Shown: positions 56,318-64,000 of the stretch, in pieces
How positions within the stretch are numbered: the first letter of the stretch is position 1
How the letters are laid out: each line of letters opens with the position of its first letter
Assembly (NCBI RefSeq): GCF_017876155.1
Contig: NZ_JAGINP010000021.1
Span: 109,907-173,906 of the forward strand
Source: Azospirillum rugosum
Lineage (GTDB): Bacteria; Pseudomonadota; Alphaproteobacteria; Azospirillales; Azospirillaceae
DNA length: 64,000 bases
Direction: 5' to 3'
Made by a program: the position numbers and the translations under genes
The notes under the pieces: generated by a model
Databases searched by the model: none
Told to the model about the DNA's origin: nothing
What the model saw: the letters and a program-made list of their open reading frames with translations, nothing else

Positions 56318-56841
56318 GCGAAAGTCCTGGTGGCCGTGGTCCGGATGTAGGCGCTGCGCGCGGCCAGGAAGGCGAAGGCGGACAGGGCCAGCGAGATGAG
56401 AACATTGTAGCCGGCCATCGACACGCCGAACAGCGACCAGGCGATGTCGTCGCAGCGCGTCACGGGCGCCGCCAGCACCTGCGCGCGCAGCTCCTCCAGC
56501 GTCTGGGGGGCGTGGCCGGTGGAACCGCAGGCCGAGGTGCCGGCCCACCAGTGCTGCTCCACCCCCACATGGTAGGCGGCGATGCCGGCCCCGGCCAGCA
56601 GCGCGAACCCGCTCGCCACCAGCAGGGCGTCGCCGAGCCCCTTCCACTGCCGGAACAGCAGCGTCGCGATGGAAAAGGCGATCACCGCCCCGTAGGGCAC
56701 CCGCTGCCACAGGCAGAGCACGCAGGGCTGGTAGCCCAGCACGAACTGGAAGAACAGCGCCGCCGCCAGGATCCCGGCGCTGGCGATCGCCAGGAACGCT
56801 GCGGGGAAGCGCGGGTCATCGAGAGCGAAACGGTTCATCAT
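56314..56841 (-). CDS. dsbB: Disulfide bond formation protein B
   Basis: A 175-residue inner membrane protein with four helices. The first Cys pair is in LGYQPCVLCLWQRVPYG (CxxC), and the second pair is split between GTSACGSTGHAP and VTRCDDIAWSLFG. It re-oxidises DsbA in the periplasm using ubiquinone, so its operon with coq7, a ubiquinone enzyme, makes functional sense. Start is the first of two tandem ATGs (56841). Confidence 0.92.
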   Translation of the reverse strand: MMNRFALDDPRFPAAFLAIASAGILAAALFFQFVLGYQPCVLCLWQRVPYGAVIAFSIATLLFRQWKGLGDALLVASGFALLAGAGIAAYHVGVEQHWWAGTSACGSTGHAPQTLEELRAQVLAAPVTRCDDIAWSLFGVSMAGYNVLISLALSAFAFLAARSAYIRTTATRTFA

Positions 56842-56908
56842 GATGGGAAGATTAGCGCGCGGACCGCCCTTCGACCAGACGCCGCGAGGTGCTGTCGCCG
56901 AAAACTCT

Positions 56909-56937
56909 TTGTCGAAACGCCAAATCCCCTCTATATA
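56909..56937 (+). promoter_or_regulatory. Sigma-70-like promoter of the tRNA-Leu locus
   Basis: TTGTCG (56909-56914), a 17-bp spacer, and TATATA (56932-56937). The expected start is 7-9 bases later, directly before the truncated tRNA-Leu at 56952. No comparable promoter is visible in the 155 bp in front of the intact tRNA gene. Confidence 0.65.
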
Positions 56938-56951
56938 GCGGGCACCGGTTT

Positions 56952-56990
56952 GCGAGAGTGGCGGAACTGGTAGACGCAGTGGACTCAAAA
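56952..56990 (+). pseudogene. 5' half of a tRNA-Leu, truncated after the anticodon loop
   Basis: The acceptor 5' strand GCGAGAG, a D arm closed by GCG/CGC, and an anticodon loop CTCAAAA match the 5' half of the intact tRNA-Leu at 57146. Past 56990 the sequence diverges and no T arm or acceptor 3' strand follows. The D-stem difference relative to the intact copy (GCG/CGC versus ACG/CGT) is compensated, showing that both halves once folded. Confidence 0.8.
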
Positions 56991-57145
56991 ACAGGTTTGT
57001 CTAGGGTGCGGCAATTTGCCGCACGGAGCGAAAAAGAGGTTAGGTTATAAGGGCTTAGCTGCACACAAGGAGAGTGGCAACTGCACCGGCCGTAGAGGCT
57101 AGGAGCAGCATAGGAGCCAAGAGAGTACCATTAAGTATTTACGAC

Positions 57146-57230
57146 GCGAGAGTGACGGAATCGGTAGACGTAGTCGACTCAAAATCGACCGCCGCAAGGC
57201 ATGGGGGTTCGAGTCCCCCCTCTCGCACCA
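57146..57230 (+). tRNA. tRNA-Leu (anticodon CAA)
   Basis: An 85-nt gene with all parts: acceptor GCGAGAG/CTCTCGC, D stem ACG/CGT, anticodon stem GTCGA/TCGAC around CTCAAAA (anticodon CAA, reads UUG), a class II variable arm (GCC-GCAA-GGC), T arm GGGGG-TTCGAGT-CCCCC and an encoded CCA end. Confidence 0.95.
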
Positions 57231-57231
57231 T

Positions 57232-57916
57232 CAACATGATAATTAAAATTGAGGAATACCTTACTTTCATGCCGAAGCGGCAGAGGCAGACACCCCAAAT
57301 CCATTGACAAGAACCGAGCGGAATAGCTCTCCTGAGAATGCCAAGATGCACTCATCTTAGTTTTGGGGCTTTTAATACCACGCCCGCCGCAAGTCCCTTC
57401 ACGCCGGCATAGCCAACAGAACGGTCGCTCCCCCGCGGAATTGATCTCCGCATTCTGGCCCGGCTAGCGACTGTACAGGCGAAAAGCCAAGCAAAACGGT
57501 GCGCCGCGCTGAAGAACAGCCGTCCGCATTGGCACCAAAGCTCACGAGCGGAAGGCGGCCCAAGGATCGCGCAGCAGACGAGCCCGCCATTCCCATCAAT
57601 GGCTCCAGCCCACGCCATATCTTCTAACTGCCTCGAAGCGGCCGGGTGGCTTGGTCCTCTAACTGGCACCAACCTCAACGCGAACCTGTGATTGATGAGT
57701 ATACAGGGAGGAACGCCAACCGCGGCACCTGGAGCATAGCGCGACTCGCGTCGATTATCAGAACGGACGTTCCGTGAACATCCTGGCGATCAGGCGTCGG
57801 CCATAAGGTTCCCGGCGCTCTGGGGCACCCGCAACGACCTCAACGGGACCGGGACCTTCCTCACCGGCGCGTTGCGCGCGTGGGTACGAGTCGGAGGAGC
57901 TTGTCGCAAAGAGACC
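57232..57916. other. 685-bp region without a supported gene, start of the accessory segment
   Basis: Composition is more mixed than in the flanking core genes and the first 120 bases are AT-rich. Open frames (for example 57352-57678 on the minus strand) give no recognisable domain and no ribosome site. It is probably decayed DNA next to the tRNA gene. Confidence 0.5.
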
Positions 57917-58272
57917 GTCCTAGTCGTTCACCCCGACGACCGTGCCGGTCCTTTGGCAGCGATGGCCACCCTGACGACGAAGCGCCCCACCGCCACTTCC
58001 CAGATGTGCCTGCGGCACAAGAACGGCCATTACATCTGGTCCGAACGTCGAGTGCGGCTGGCGTTCTCATGGAAGCGGCCGGGTATCCCGACATCGTGCA
58101 ACACACAGCAGAACACGCCTTGATCGAGATGGCGTTGGGGCGGACCATGAAATTTGTCCACAGCGAAGACGTGGGGGCGACCCTCGACTTCACGCTGGCT
58201 CTTCTGCTGTCGCATCAATCCGACGCGGACAGGAGTCTGGAAGCTTTCCTGAAGCGCCGGTTCAAGCCGTAG
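57917..58272 (+). pseudogene. Remnant: PAS-domain fragment joined out of frame to a hemerythrin C-terminus
   Basis: In one frame 57926-58063 encodes VVHPDDRAGPLAAMATLTTK and CLRHKNGHYIWSERRVRLAFS, the second half of a PAS_3-type fold. In another frame, from 58069 to the stop at 58272, MEAAGYPDIVQHTAEHALIE and LLLSHQSDADRSLEAFLKRR match the C-terminal part of a hemerythrin-like domain (ExxxxxGYP, HxxxH, HxxxxD). Neither has its N-terminal part. The two pieces look like leftovers of separate signalling genes. Confidence 0.65.
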
Positions 58273-58454
58273 GTAAACACGCTCGTGCGCCGCCGCCTTG
58301 ATCGCACACCAGGCGCGAATGGAACATCTTCGTCAACAGCGCTGTAATCGGCATCGCCGCAAACTACCAATGCCCGCGCACGCCCCTATTTCTTTTAACC
58401 AAATGAATTCGGCTCACGGTGTGCAACGTGAGCGCGTCGCGTGGGCGTATCGTC

Positions 58455-60869
58455 ATGCAGAAACCTTTGCGCCGCCCTCTTCTCCTGCTCTCTGTGGTCA
58501 TGCTGCCTTTGCTGGCGGTCGGGATCGCCACGCAACTTAGCCTTCGGCAACACCAGGAAGAAGCGGTCCACGCGGACGCGATGCGTCTGCTCGACGGGGT
58601 GGAGGCCGAGCAGCAGCGACTGGTCGACGACGTCCAACACATCCTCGGGACCTTAGCCACAGCGGCGGCACCTCAACTCGCAGGCTCAAACTGCCAAACG
58701 GCGATGGACGGGCTGCGGGAGCAACTGCCGCCGTACCTTATTGTCGAGGTGATGGGCTTGGACGGCCACGTGCGGTGCGCGACCGCCCCGCGCGCCATAG
58801 GGAGCTTCATCGGCGATCGCGTGAACGTGACACAGGCATTGTCAGCCGGCGCGTTCGCCGTGGGCGGCTACAGCATCGCCCGCGGCATCGGCCACGCCAT
58901 CCTGACATTCGGACAGCCGTTGAAGGACGCGGATGGTACCCATGTCGGGGTGGTCACGGCCCTCCTCGACATCGCTTGGCTGGATGAGTTCTTGAAACGC
59001 AAGCCGCTGCCCGGCGGCACGGTGATCCTGGTGGCCGACCGCAACGGCACGGTGCTCGCGCGGACGCCGCCGTTGACGGACGTCGTCGGCGCCCCCCTGC
59101 CGGATCGACTCCACGTCATGCTCAAAGGAAACCGCCGATCCACCGCAGAGATCGAGGCACTAGATGGCATCCTGCGGGTAATAGCCTACTCAAGCCCGGA
59201 GACGGGCGCCCCCGACATGATGATCATGGTGGGGATCGATAAATCAGCAGCTCTTGCCCCGACCGACGCAGCGCTCTGGCGCATCATGGGGCTCTTTATC
59301 GGTGTGCTGGCGCTCTGCTACGCGGGCATGGCCGGGGGGATCCGCCATCTTGTCCGGTTGCGCGAGCGTCTGGTTCTTGCCTTGAAGTCGGGGGGTGCGG
59401 GCAGCTTCGACCTTGACCTCCGCACCGGCACGGCCGTCTGGTCCGAGGAATCCTTCCGCATCTTCGGACTCGACCCGCTCCGCGATCGCTCCGGCTACGA
59501 GACCTGGAAAGCCGTCCTGCACCCGGAGGACCGGGAACGTGTCATCCGGGAACGCCAAGCCGCCATCGAGGCACGCGAGGCCGAACATCACATGGAGTAC
59601 CGCGTCGTGCACCCCGACGGCACGGTACGCTGGGTCGAAACCGTGGGGCGTACCATCTCCAACCCGGACGGGACACCGGTTCGGGTTTCGGGCCTTCACA
59701 TCGACATCACCCGACGCAAGGAGGCCGAGGCAGCGTTGCAGGCCGCAAAAAACGAGGCCGAGCGGGCAAATCTCGCCAAGACCAAGTTCCTGGCGGCGGC
59801 CAGCCACGATCTGCGCCAGCCCATGCAGTCGATGTTCATGTTCGCCGCCGCGCTGCACCCGCACGTCACCTCCGAGCGCGGCCGCAATGCGTTGACCATG
59901 CTGGAGCGCGGGCTGGATACGATGAAGGGCCTCCTCGACAGCTTGCTCGATGTGTCGCGCTTGGACGCCGGTGTCATCCGGCCGGCCATCGAAGACTTCC
60001 CGATCCGGCCGGTGCTCGATCACATCGGCGCCTCCTACCAGCCGGTTGCCGCCGCAAAGGGCCTCGAGCTTCAGGTCGGCGCCACTTGCGACACCGTCGT
60101 ACGCAGCGATCCCAACCTGCTTGGCCGCATGGTGCGCAACCTGGTCGAGAACGCCATCCGCTACACGGAGGTCGGCTACGTCCGCCTGACGTGTCACGTC
60201 GTCAATGGTCATGCCCGCATCGCGGTGCACGATACCGGCATCGGCATCCCGCCCGCTCACTTGGAGCGCGTCTTCGATGAGTTCCATCAATTGGGCAATC
60301 CAGAGCGCGACCGCAGCCAGGGGCTCGGCCTGGGATTATCGATCGTCCAGCGCCTGTCGCGGCTGCTTGGCCACCCCGTCACCGTGGAATCGGAGCCGGG
60401 CCAGGGGTCCGTGTTCTCCATCGATGTCACCCTCGGCAAGGCACCGGCACTTCTGGACAATCAGCCAGGAGCCATCGTGCCGCGGGATGGCGAGGGGCGC
60501 CTCGCGGTACTGGTCGATGACGACGCCATCGTGCTCCTTGGCCTCCGGGCCATCTTTCAGGACTGGAAATTCCAGACACTGATTGCCGCCTCCGCCGAAC
60601 AAGCGGTCGAGCGCCTGAAGTCGGACGGCCGCATCCCCGACATCATCATCGCCGACTATCGCCTGCGCGGCGGCGAGCGCGGCACCGATGCCGTCCAGCG
60701 CATCCGCGATCTGCTGGGCGTGGCCGTGCCGGCCATCATCCTGACTGGCGAGACCGGCATGGAGTGGCAGCGGGAGGCGGGCGATCTCGGCTACGGCATC
60801 GCGTTCAAACCGGTCACCCCCCGTCAATTGCACGACGTGCTGCGGCGACATCTGGGCGACGCGGCGTAG
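58455..60869 (+). CDS. Membrane hybrid histidine kinase (Cache-like sensor-PAS-HisKA-HATPase-receiver)
   Basis: An 804-residue kinase. A membrane helix at about 6-28, a periplasmic dCache-like domain (about 30-270, with SFIGDRVNVTQALSAGAFAV and GVVTALLDIAWLDEFL), a second helix near 275-297, then a PAS_3 domain (about 315-425; HPEDRERVIRERQAAIEARE). HisKA has His451 in KFLAAASHDLRQPMQSMFMF, HATPase_c has VHDTGIGIPPAHLERVFDEF and GLGLGLSIVQRLSRLLGHPV, and a receiver ends the protein (VLVDDDAIV, IIADYRLRGGERGTDAVQRI, FKPVT). The ATG at 58455 is preferred to a GTG at 58419. A small receiver gene follows 105 bp later. Confidence 0.92.
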   Translation: MQKPLRRPLLLLSVVMLPLLAVGIATQLSLRQHQEEAVHADAMRLLDGVEAEQQRLVDDVQHILGTLATAAAPQLAGSNCQTAMDGLREQLPPYLIVEVMGLDGHVRCATAPRAIGSFIGDRVNVTQALSAGAFAVGGYSIARGIGHAILTFGQPLKDADGTHVGVVTALLDIAWLDEFLKRKPLPGGTVILVADRNGTVLARTPPLTDVVGAPLPDRLHVMLKGNRRSTAEIEALDGILRVIAYSSPETGAPDMMIMVGIDKSAALAPTDAALWRIMGLFIGVLALCYAGMAGGIRHLVRLRERLVLALKSGGAGSFDLDLRTGTAVWSEESFRIFGLDPLRDRSGYETWKAVLHPEDRERVIRERQAAIEAREAEHHMEYRVVHPDGTVRWVETVGRTISNPDGTPVRVSGLHIDITRRKEAEAALQAAKNEAERANLAKTKFLAAASHDLRQPMQSMFMFAAALHPHVTSERGRNALTMLERGLDTMKGLLDSLLDVSRLDAGVIRPAIEDFPIRPVLDHIGASYQPVAAAKGLELQVGATCDTVVRSDPNLLGRMVRNLVENAIRYTEVGYVRLTCHVVNGHARIAVHDTGIGIPPAHLERVFDEFHQLGNPERDRSQGLGLGLSIVQRLSRLLGHPVTVESEPGQGSVFSIDVTLGKAPALLDNQPGAIVPRDGEGRLAVLVDDDAIVLLGLRAIFQDWKFQTLIAASAEQAVERLKSDGRIPDIIIADYRLRGGERGTDAVQRIRDLLGVAVPAIILTGETGMEWQREAGDLGYGIAFKPVTPRQLHDVLRRHLGDAA

Positions 60870-60973
60870 TCAACGAGCAACGGCCCCGCCACTGCGCTGT
60901 TGGTTGTGGTGCATCACGATGGGGACTCCCCAAACAAGGTCTGGGACCGATCCTGCGCCTGTGGCGCTTTTCT

Positions 60974-61366
60974 ATGGAACGTGCCGTGCCACCTTCTGTA
61001 CACATCATCATCGCCGAAGACGAGGCTCTCGCCGTGATGGCGCTCCAGGAGGCTCTGGAGAGAGCCGGATACCGGGTGACGGTCACACACAACGGCCTGC
61101 GAGCGCTCGACGCCGAAAGGCATGATCCGGCTGATGTGCTCCTCACCGACCTGTGCATGCCGCAGCTTGGTGGCGCCGAACTCATTCGGCAGATCCGCGC
61201 CCGACGGCCGGGTCTCCCCGTTGTCGTCATGACGGGATCACCACCACCGGGCGGTAAAGATGAACTCCAGGCCCAAGATCCTGGCCAGATGGAAATTCTC
61301 ATCAAGCCCCTTGATCCTGCCAATGTCGTTCGGACTATCACAACCATATTGACAATATCTTCATAG
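60974..61366 (+). CDS. Single-domain response regulator
   Basis: A 130-residue receiver: acidic pair in IIIAEDEALAVMALQEALER, phospho-acceptor Asp in VLLTDLCMPQLGGAELIRQI, Thr in VVVMTGSPPP and Lys in ILIKPLDPANVV. ATG at 60974 (MERAVPPSVH). It lies just after the hybrid kinase on the same strand and may receive its phosphate. It has no output domain. Confidence 0.9.
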   Translation: MERAVPPSVHIIIAEDEALAVMALQEALERAGYRVTVTHNGLRALDAERHDPADVLLTDLCMPQLGGAELIRQIRARRPGLPVVVMTGSPPPGGKDELQAQDPGQMEILIKPLDPANVVRTITTILTISS

Positions 61367-61497
61367 GGAATTATAATATAATATACTTACATTAAGTCGA
61401 ATTTGTGAGATTTTGTTTTTGGCTATTTATATTAGATAATCGGAAATCATGATAAATGGTTTAAAATACGGAAAATAATTAGGAAGAACCAAGACGC
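61367..61497. other. Strongly AT-rich gap
   Basis: About 130 bp that stand out from the GC-rich surroundings: TATAATATAATATACTTACATT near 61371-61392 and TTTATATTAGATAATCGGAAAT further on, plus ATGATAAATGGTTTAAAATACGG. There is no gene. It could hold promoters, a nucleoid-protein (H-NS-like) target, or be recently acquired DNA. Confidence 0.7.
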
Positions 61498-61656
61498 TTG
61501 ACGTCGACCTTCAAGACTCGGGCGTCCGGGTACTATCGATCACACCCAAACCGAAGAAAGCGCTCAACAGCTAGCCCCTTACTTCTGATGAGGTATGGGT
61601 CAGCGCAGAAGCCAAGGCCCCCTGGACGATCTCAGTACCAGCCTATCTGTCGGCAC

Positions 61657-61986
61657 ATGTTGGATGCACCGGTTATCTGCACCTTTCTGCTGCCCCTCGA
61701 CGGGAAACTCCACACGATCACCGTTGTCCTGCACATCGGCGTGCCGGTCATCGCGCGCATGGAGGTCCGGCCCGTGCAGCAGCATCCTGAAGTGGAGTTC
61801 GTTGCTACTTGGTGTGACGGAGAATGGCATGTGTTTGAAGGCACCATCTGCAAGGACCCGCGCCGCTATTTGCTCCAAGGTCTCCACGACGGTTACCTGT
61901 TGGCCGGCCCTACGGAGCGCGACTGGGGACTGGTGAAAAGTGTTCTGGAGTTCCTTTCACAAGCACCCACCGTCTGGAGACGCTGA
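61657..61986 (+). CDS. Hypothetical protein, 109 aa
   Basis: From the ATG at 61657 the protein reads MLDAPVICTFLLPLDGKLHT, then VVLHIGVPVIARMEVRPVQQ and a second half DPRRYLLQGLHDGYLLAGPT. It is a small alpha/beta-looking soluble protein I do not recognise. The frame is open from 61498, but the first 53 residues look random and the gap there is AT-rich. It lies between two signalling genes; function unknown. Confidence 0.5.
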   Translation: MLDAPVICTFLLPLDGKLHTITVVLHIGVPVIARMEVRPVQQHPEVEFVATWCDGEWHVFEGTICKDPRRYLLQGLHDGYLLAGPTERDWGLVKSVLEFLSQAPTVWRR

Positions 61987-62033
61987 TTGACGGCCTTCAC
62001 GTGAAGAACGGCCGAGGCAAAAAGGAACGGCTC

Positions 62034-63614
62034 TCAAACAGCCTCCGGTGCCTCAGCCGCTTTTGACAAAACTTTGTCGAAGAGCTTGATGAGTTGCTCG
62101 ACCCGGTAAGGCTTGGGCAGGACCTCGATGCCGGCCGCTTTCGCAATATCTTCACTGTATCCCGTCGCCAGGATGATCGGCAAGCCGGGTTGCCGCCGTT
62201 GGGCCTCGCGCGCCAACTCCACGCCGTTCATCGTACCCGGCATGACGACATCGCTGAACAACAGATCCACACCGCCGGCCGCCAGGATCGGCAAGGCATC
62301 GTCCGCCGTCACCGCCCGTTCGACAACGAACCCCACATCCTCCAGAGCGGCCGCGACAGTCATGGAGACGATTGCATCATCCTCCACCACCAGCACACGG
62401 GCGGACCGTCGTGCCTGCGGCCTCTGCTCCGCAACAACGTCGGCGGGGACAGGGGGAGAAGCCGGCGAGCGCGGGAGCAGGACATGAACCGTCGTTCCCT
62501 TCCCCACCGCACTGTCAATCCAGGCCGCTCCGCCCGAGTTGCGGACAAAACCATAGACCTGGGACAGACCAAGGCCGGAGCCCTTTCCTACGTCCTTCGT
62601 GGTGAAGTAGGGATCGAAGGCCCGGCCCAAGACCTCCGGCGGCATGCCGGAGCCGGTGTCGGTGATCGTCAGGTGCACAAAATCCCCAGTCACGCCCCGC
62701 GGATCGCCGGCGGGGAGCGCCTGGTTGCAGGCGCGCACCACCAGCGCGCCGCCGTGCGGCATGGCATCGCGGGCGTTCACCGCCAAGTTCAGGAGCGCAA
62801 GCTCGAACTGGGTTGGATCCACCTGAACCGCCCACAGGCTGGGTGCAAAGTCGCTTTCCAGGCGGATATCGGCCCGTAACGCACGGGCCAGCAGCGCCGA
62901 CATGCCCAGTACTCGGTCGCGCACGTCCACCGCTTCCGGCCGCAGGTCTTGCTGCCGGGCGAAGGACATGAGCTGGCGCACCAGCTTCGTGCCATGCTCG
63001 ATCGCCTGATTCCCGGCTTCCAGGACAGGCCGTATGGCGGGTTCGGCCGCCCGTCGCTCGATCAGCTTCAGACAACCGGACAGTGCCTGGAGGAGGTTGT
63101 TGAAGTCGTGGGCGATCCCCCCGCTCAGCTGACCGACCGCTTCCATCTTCTGGACCTGCAGGAGCTCGGCACGAGCCTGCTCGAGAGCCTCCTGCGCGGC
63201 CTTGCGCTCGGTGATGTCCCGGGTGATCTTTGCGAACCCGATCAGTTCCCCCGCCTCGTCACGGATTGCGTCTATGACGACGCTTGCCCAGAAACGGGTG
63301 CCGTCCTTGCGGACGCGCCAGCCTTCCGTTTCAAACTTCCCCTCCTGAAGCGCAGTCCGAAGGCCCAGCTCCGGCTTGCCGGCTGCTCGGTCCTCTTCGG
63401 TGTAGAAGCAGGAGAAATGCTGTCCGATGATGTCGCACGCCGCATAGCCCTTGAACCGTTGGGCGCCCGCGTTCCAGCTGATCACGACGCCGCTGGGATC
63501 GAGCATGTAGATGGCGTAGTCGATGACGTGCTCCACCAGGAGCTGGAAACGCCGTTCCGCCGACAGCGGCCCTCCGGACTGCTGTGCCTTGCCCGCTGAG
63601 TTGTCACAGCTCAT
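62034..63614 (-). CDS. Soluble hybrid histidine kinase (PAS-HisKA-HATPase-receiver)
   Basis: A 526-residue kinase. A PAS domain (about 22-135; VIDYAIYMLDPSGVVISWNA ... GFAKITRDITERK), a HisKA with His169 in GQLSGGIAHDFNNLLQAL (the HDFNN-type H-box, unlike the other kinases here), HATPase_c (ITDTGSGMPPEVLGRAFDPY, GSGLGLSQVYGFVRNSGG) and a C-terminal receiver (VLVVEDDAIV, LLFSDVVMPGTMNGVELARE, LPKPYRVEQL). It is the common LuxQ-like soluble type. The PAS contains HFSCFY with a Cys. ATG at 63614 (MSCDNSAGK). It converges on the 109-aa gene. Confidence 0.93.
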   Translation of the reverse strand: MSCDNSAGKAQQSGGPLSAERRFQLLVEHVIDYAIYMLDPSGVVISWNAGAQRFKGYAACDIIGQHFSCFYTEEDRAAGKPELGLRTALQEGKFETEGWRVRKDGTRFWASVVIDAIRDEAGELIGFAKITRDITERKAAQEALEQARAELLQVQKMEAVGQLSGGIAHDFNNLLQALSGCLKLIERRAAEPAIRPVLEAGNQAIEHGTKLVRQLMSFARQQDLRPEAVDVRDRVLGMSALLARALRADIRLESDFAPSLWAVQVDPTQFELALLNLAVNARDAMPHGGALVVRACNQALPAGDPRGVTGDFVHLTITDTGSGMPPEVLGRAFDPYFTTKDVGKGSGLGLSQVYGFVRNSGGAAWIDSAVGKGTTVHVLLPRSPASPPVPADVVAEQRPQARRSARVLVVEDDAIVSMTVAAALEDVGFVVERAVTADDALPILAAGGVDLLFSDVVMPGTMNGVELAREAQRRQPGLPIILATGYSEDIAKAAGIEVLPKPYRVEQLIKLFDKVLSKAAEAPEAV

Positions 63615-64000
63615 CCGATCCGCACCGCCCCAGGCCAGTTGTCGTCGTCAGGTTCCCATGCTCGTCATCACTATACGATGAGAGAAAGCTACGGAACCAT
63701 TGACCGACTGGCCGCTGCCGAACGGATGATAGGTGGTGCAAGGACATACCCGGCCGCAGGGCCTTTCGGTCAGCGGCGGTGCACAATAGCACTCTGCCAA
63801 TCGGCAGGCGGACCCGCAGGGCGATTTCGCCGCATGCATCGCGTATGACAGGCTCATGACAAATGCGTCACATTTGTTGAAAATACGCAAAAGCTGGCAG
63901 CGGCCTGCACAGTGCGCTCGAAACTGAACAGGACGACCGGAGGAAAGTGAACGGTCTGTACGGCAGCATGAACAGCGGAGCGGGTTGAGCAGCCGAGCGG
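63615..64000. other. 386-bp region upstream of the last kinase, no gene seen
   Basis: Carries the likely promoter of the hybrid kinase on the minus strand. Open frames are short and without recognisable domains. AT-rich words such as CATTTGTTGAAAATACG occur near 63869-63885. A gene could begin beyond 64000. Confidence 0.5.

Noticed and set aside
56952..57230. Group I intron in a tRNA-Leu gene
   Set aside because: The downstream copy has its own complete 5' half, the exon halves do not pair cleanly in the anticodon stem, and no conserved intron core was recognised.
57352..57678. 108-codon minus-strand frame after tRNA-Leu
   Set aside because: No recognisable motif and no ribosome site; it lies in decayed DNA. 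Considered as transposase debris but nothing supports that.

Overview
The window is high-GC DNA packed with genes on both strands, and it reads as an alphaproteobacterial chromosome, most likely Rhodospirillales and close to Azospirillum. This is inferred from the gene set (MmcB, Coq7, the Pta-MaoC fusion, the prkA-yeaH-spoVR operon, AmmeMemoRadiSam genes), the abundance of hybrid histidine kinases and the families of palindromic intergenic repeats. No database search was possible.

Layout. 1-3.2 kb: start of a UvrD-type helicase, two LuxR-type response regulators and an alpha/beta-hydrolase without its nucleophile serine. 3.4-7.3 kb: small unknowns, YccF, a DUF3095 cyclase-like protein, a CBS pair protein and a PilZ-like protein. 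7.4-10.1 kb: phosphotransacetylase (MaoC fusion)-acetate kinase operon. 10.5-17.4 kb: signalling block with a CHASE/PAS histidine kinase, a hybrid kinase, MmcB, and a membrane receiver-HPt protein that has no kinase domain. 17.5-23.2 kb: GNAT acetyltransferase, a large 4Fe-4S protein followed by moaA, a VapBC module and NAD kinase. 23.3-30.2 kb: N-formylglutamate amidohydrolase, a zinc deacylase overlapping an AbrB-type permease, a 25-residue hydrophobic peptide gene, CreA, AI-2E family permease, QmcA and NfeD. 30.6-35.1 kb: HRDC protein, an AMP-ligase/SGNH-like pair, a 70-aa protein and a ferritin-like protein. 35.3-44.3 kb: DUF1003, HrpB, LOG-family protein, class III adenylate cyclase, a Phd/PemK module, the divergent AmmeMemoRadiSam genes and a ParDE-like module. 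44.3-49.3 kb: spoVR-yeaH-prkA operon. 50-56.8 kb: lone receiver, DUF4743-Nudix, a hybrid kinase, gluQ, HNH endonuclease, DUF1289, and dsbB-coq7. 56.9-64 kb: a tRNA-Leu locus with a truncated 5' copy followed by a looser region (pseudogene debris, two more hybrid kinases, a receiver, a strongly AT-rich gap) that looks like accessory DNA.

How it fits together. The dominant theme is phosphorelay signalling: five histidine kinases (four sharing the ASHDLRQP H-box), four of them hybrid, plus free receivers, a receiver-HPt and two LuxR-type outputs. Next-door partners are mostly missing, so wiring cannot be read from position alone. Three type II toxin-antitoxin modules and at least four families of dispersed palindromes fill the gaps. 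No transposase, integrase, CRISPR array or rRNA was seen. The least understood units are the AmmeMemoRadiSam genes, the AMP-ligase/SGNH-like pair with the 70-aa neighbour, the kinase-less receiver-HPt and the 25-residue peptide gene.
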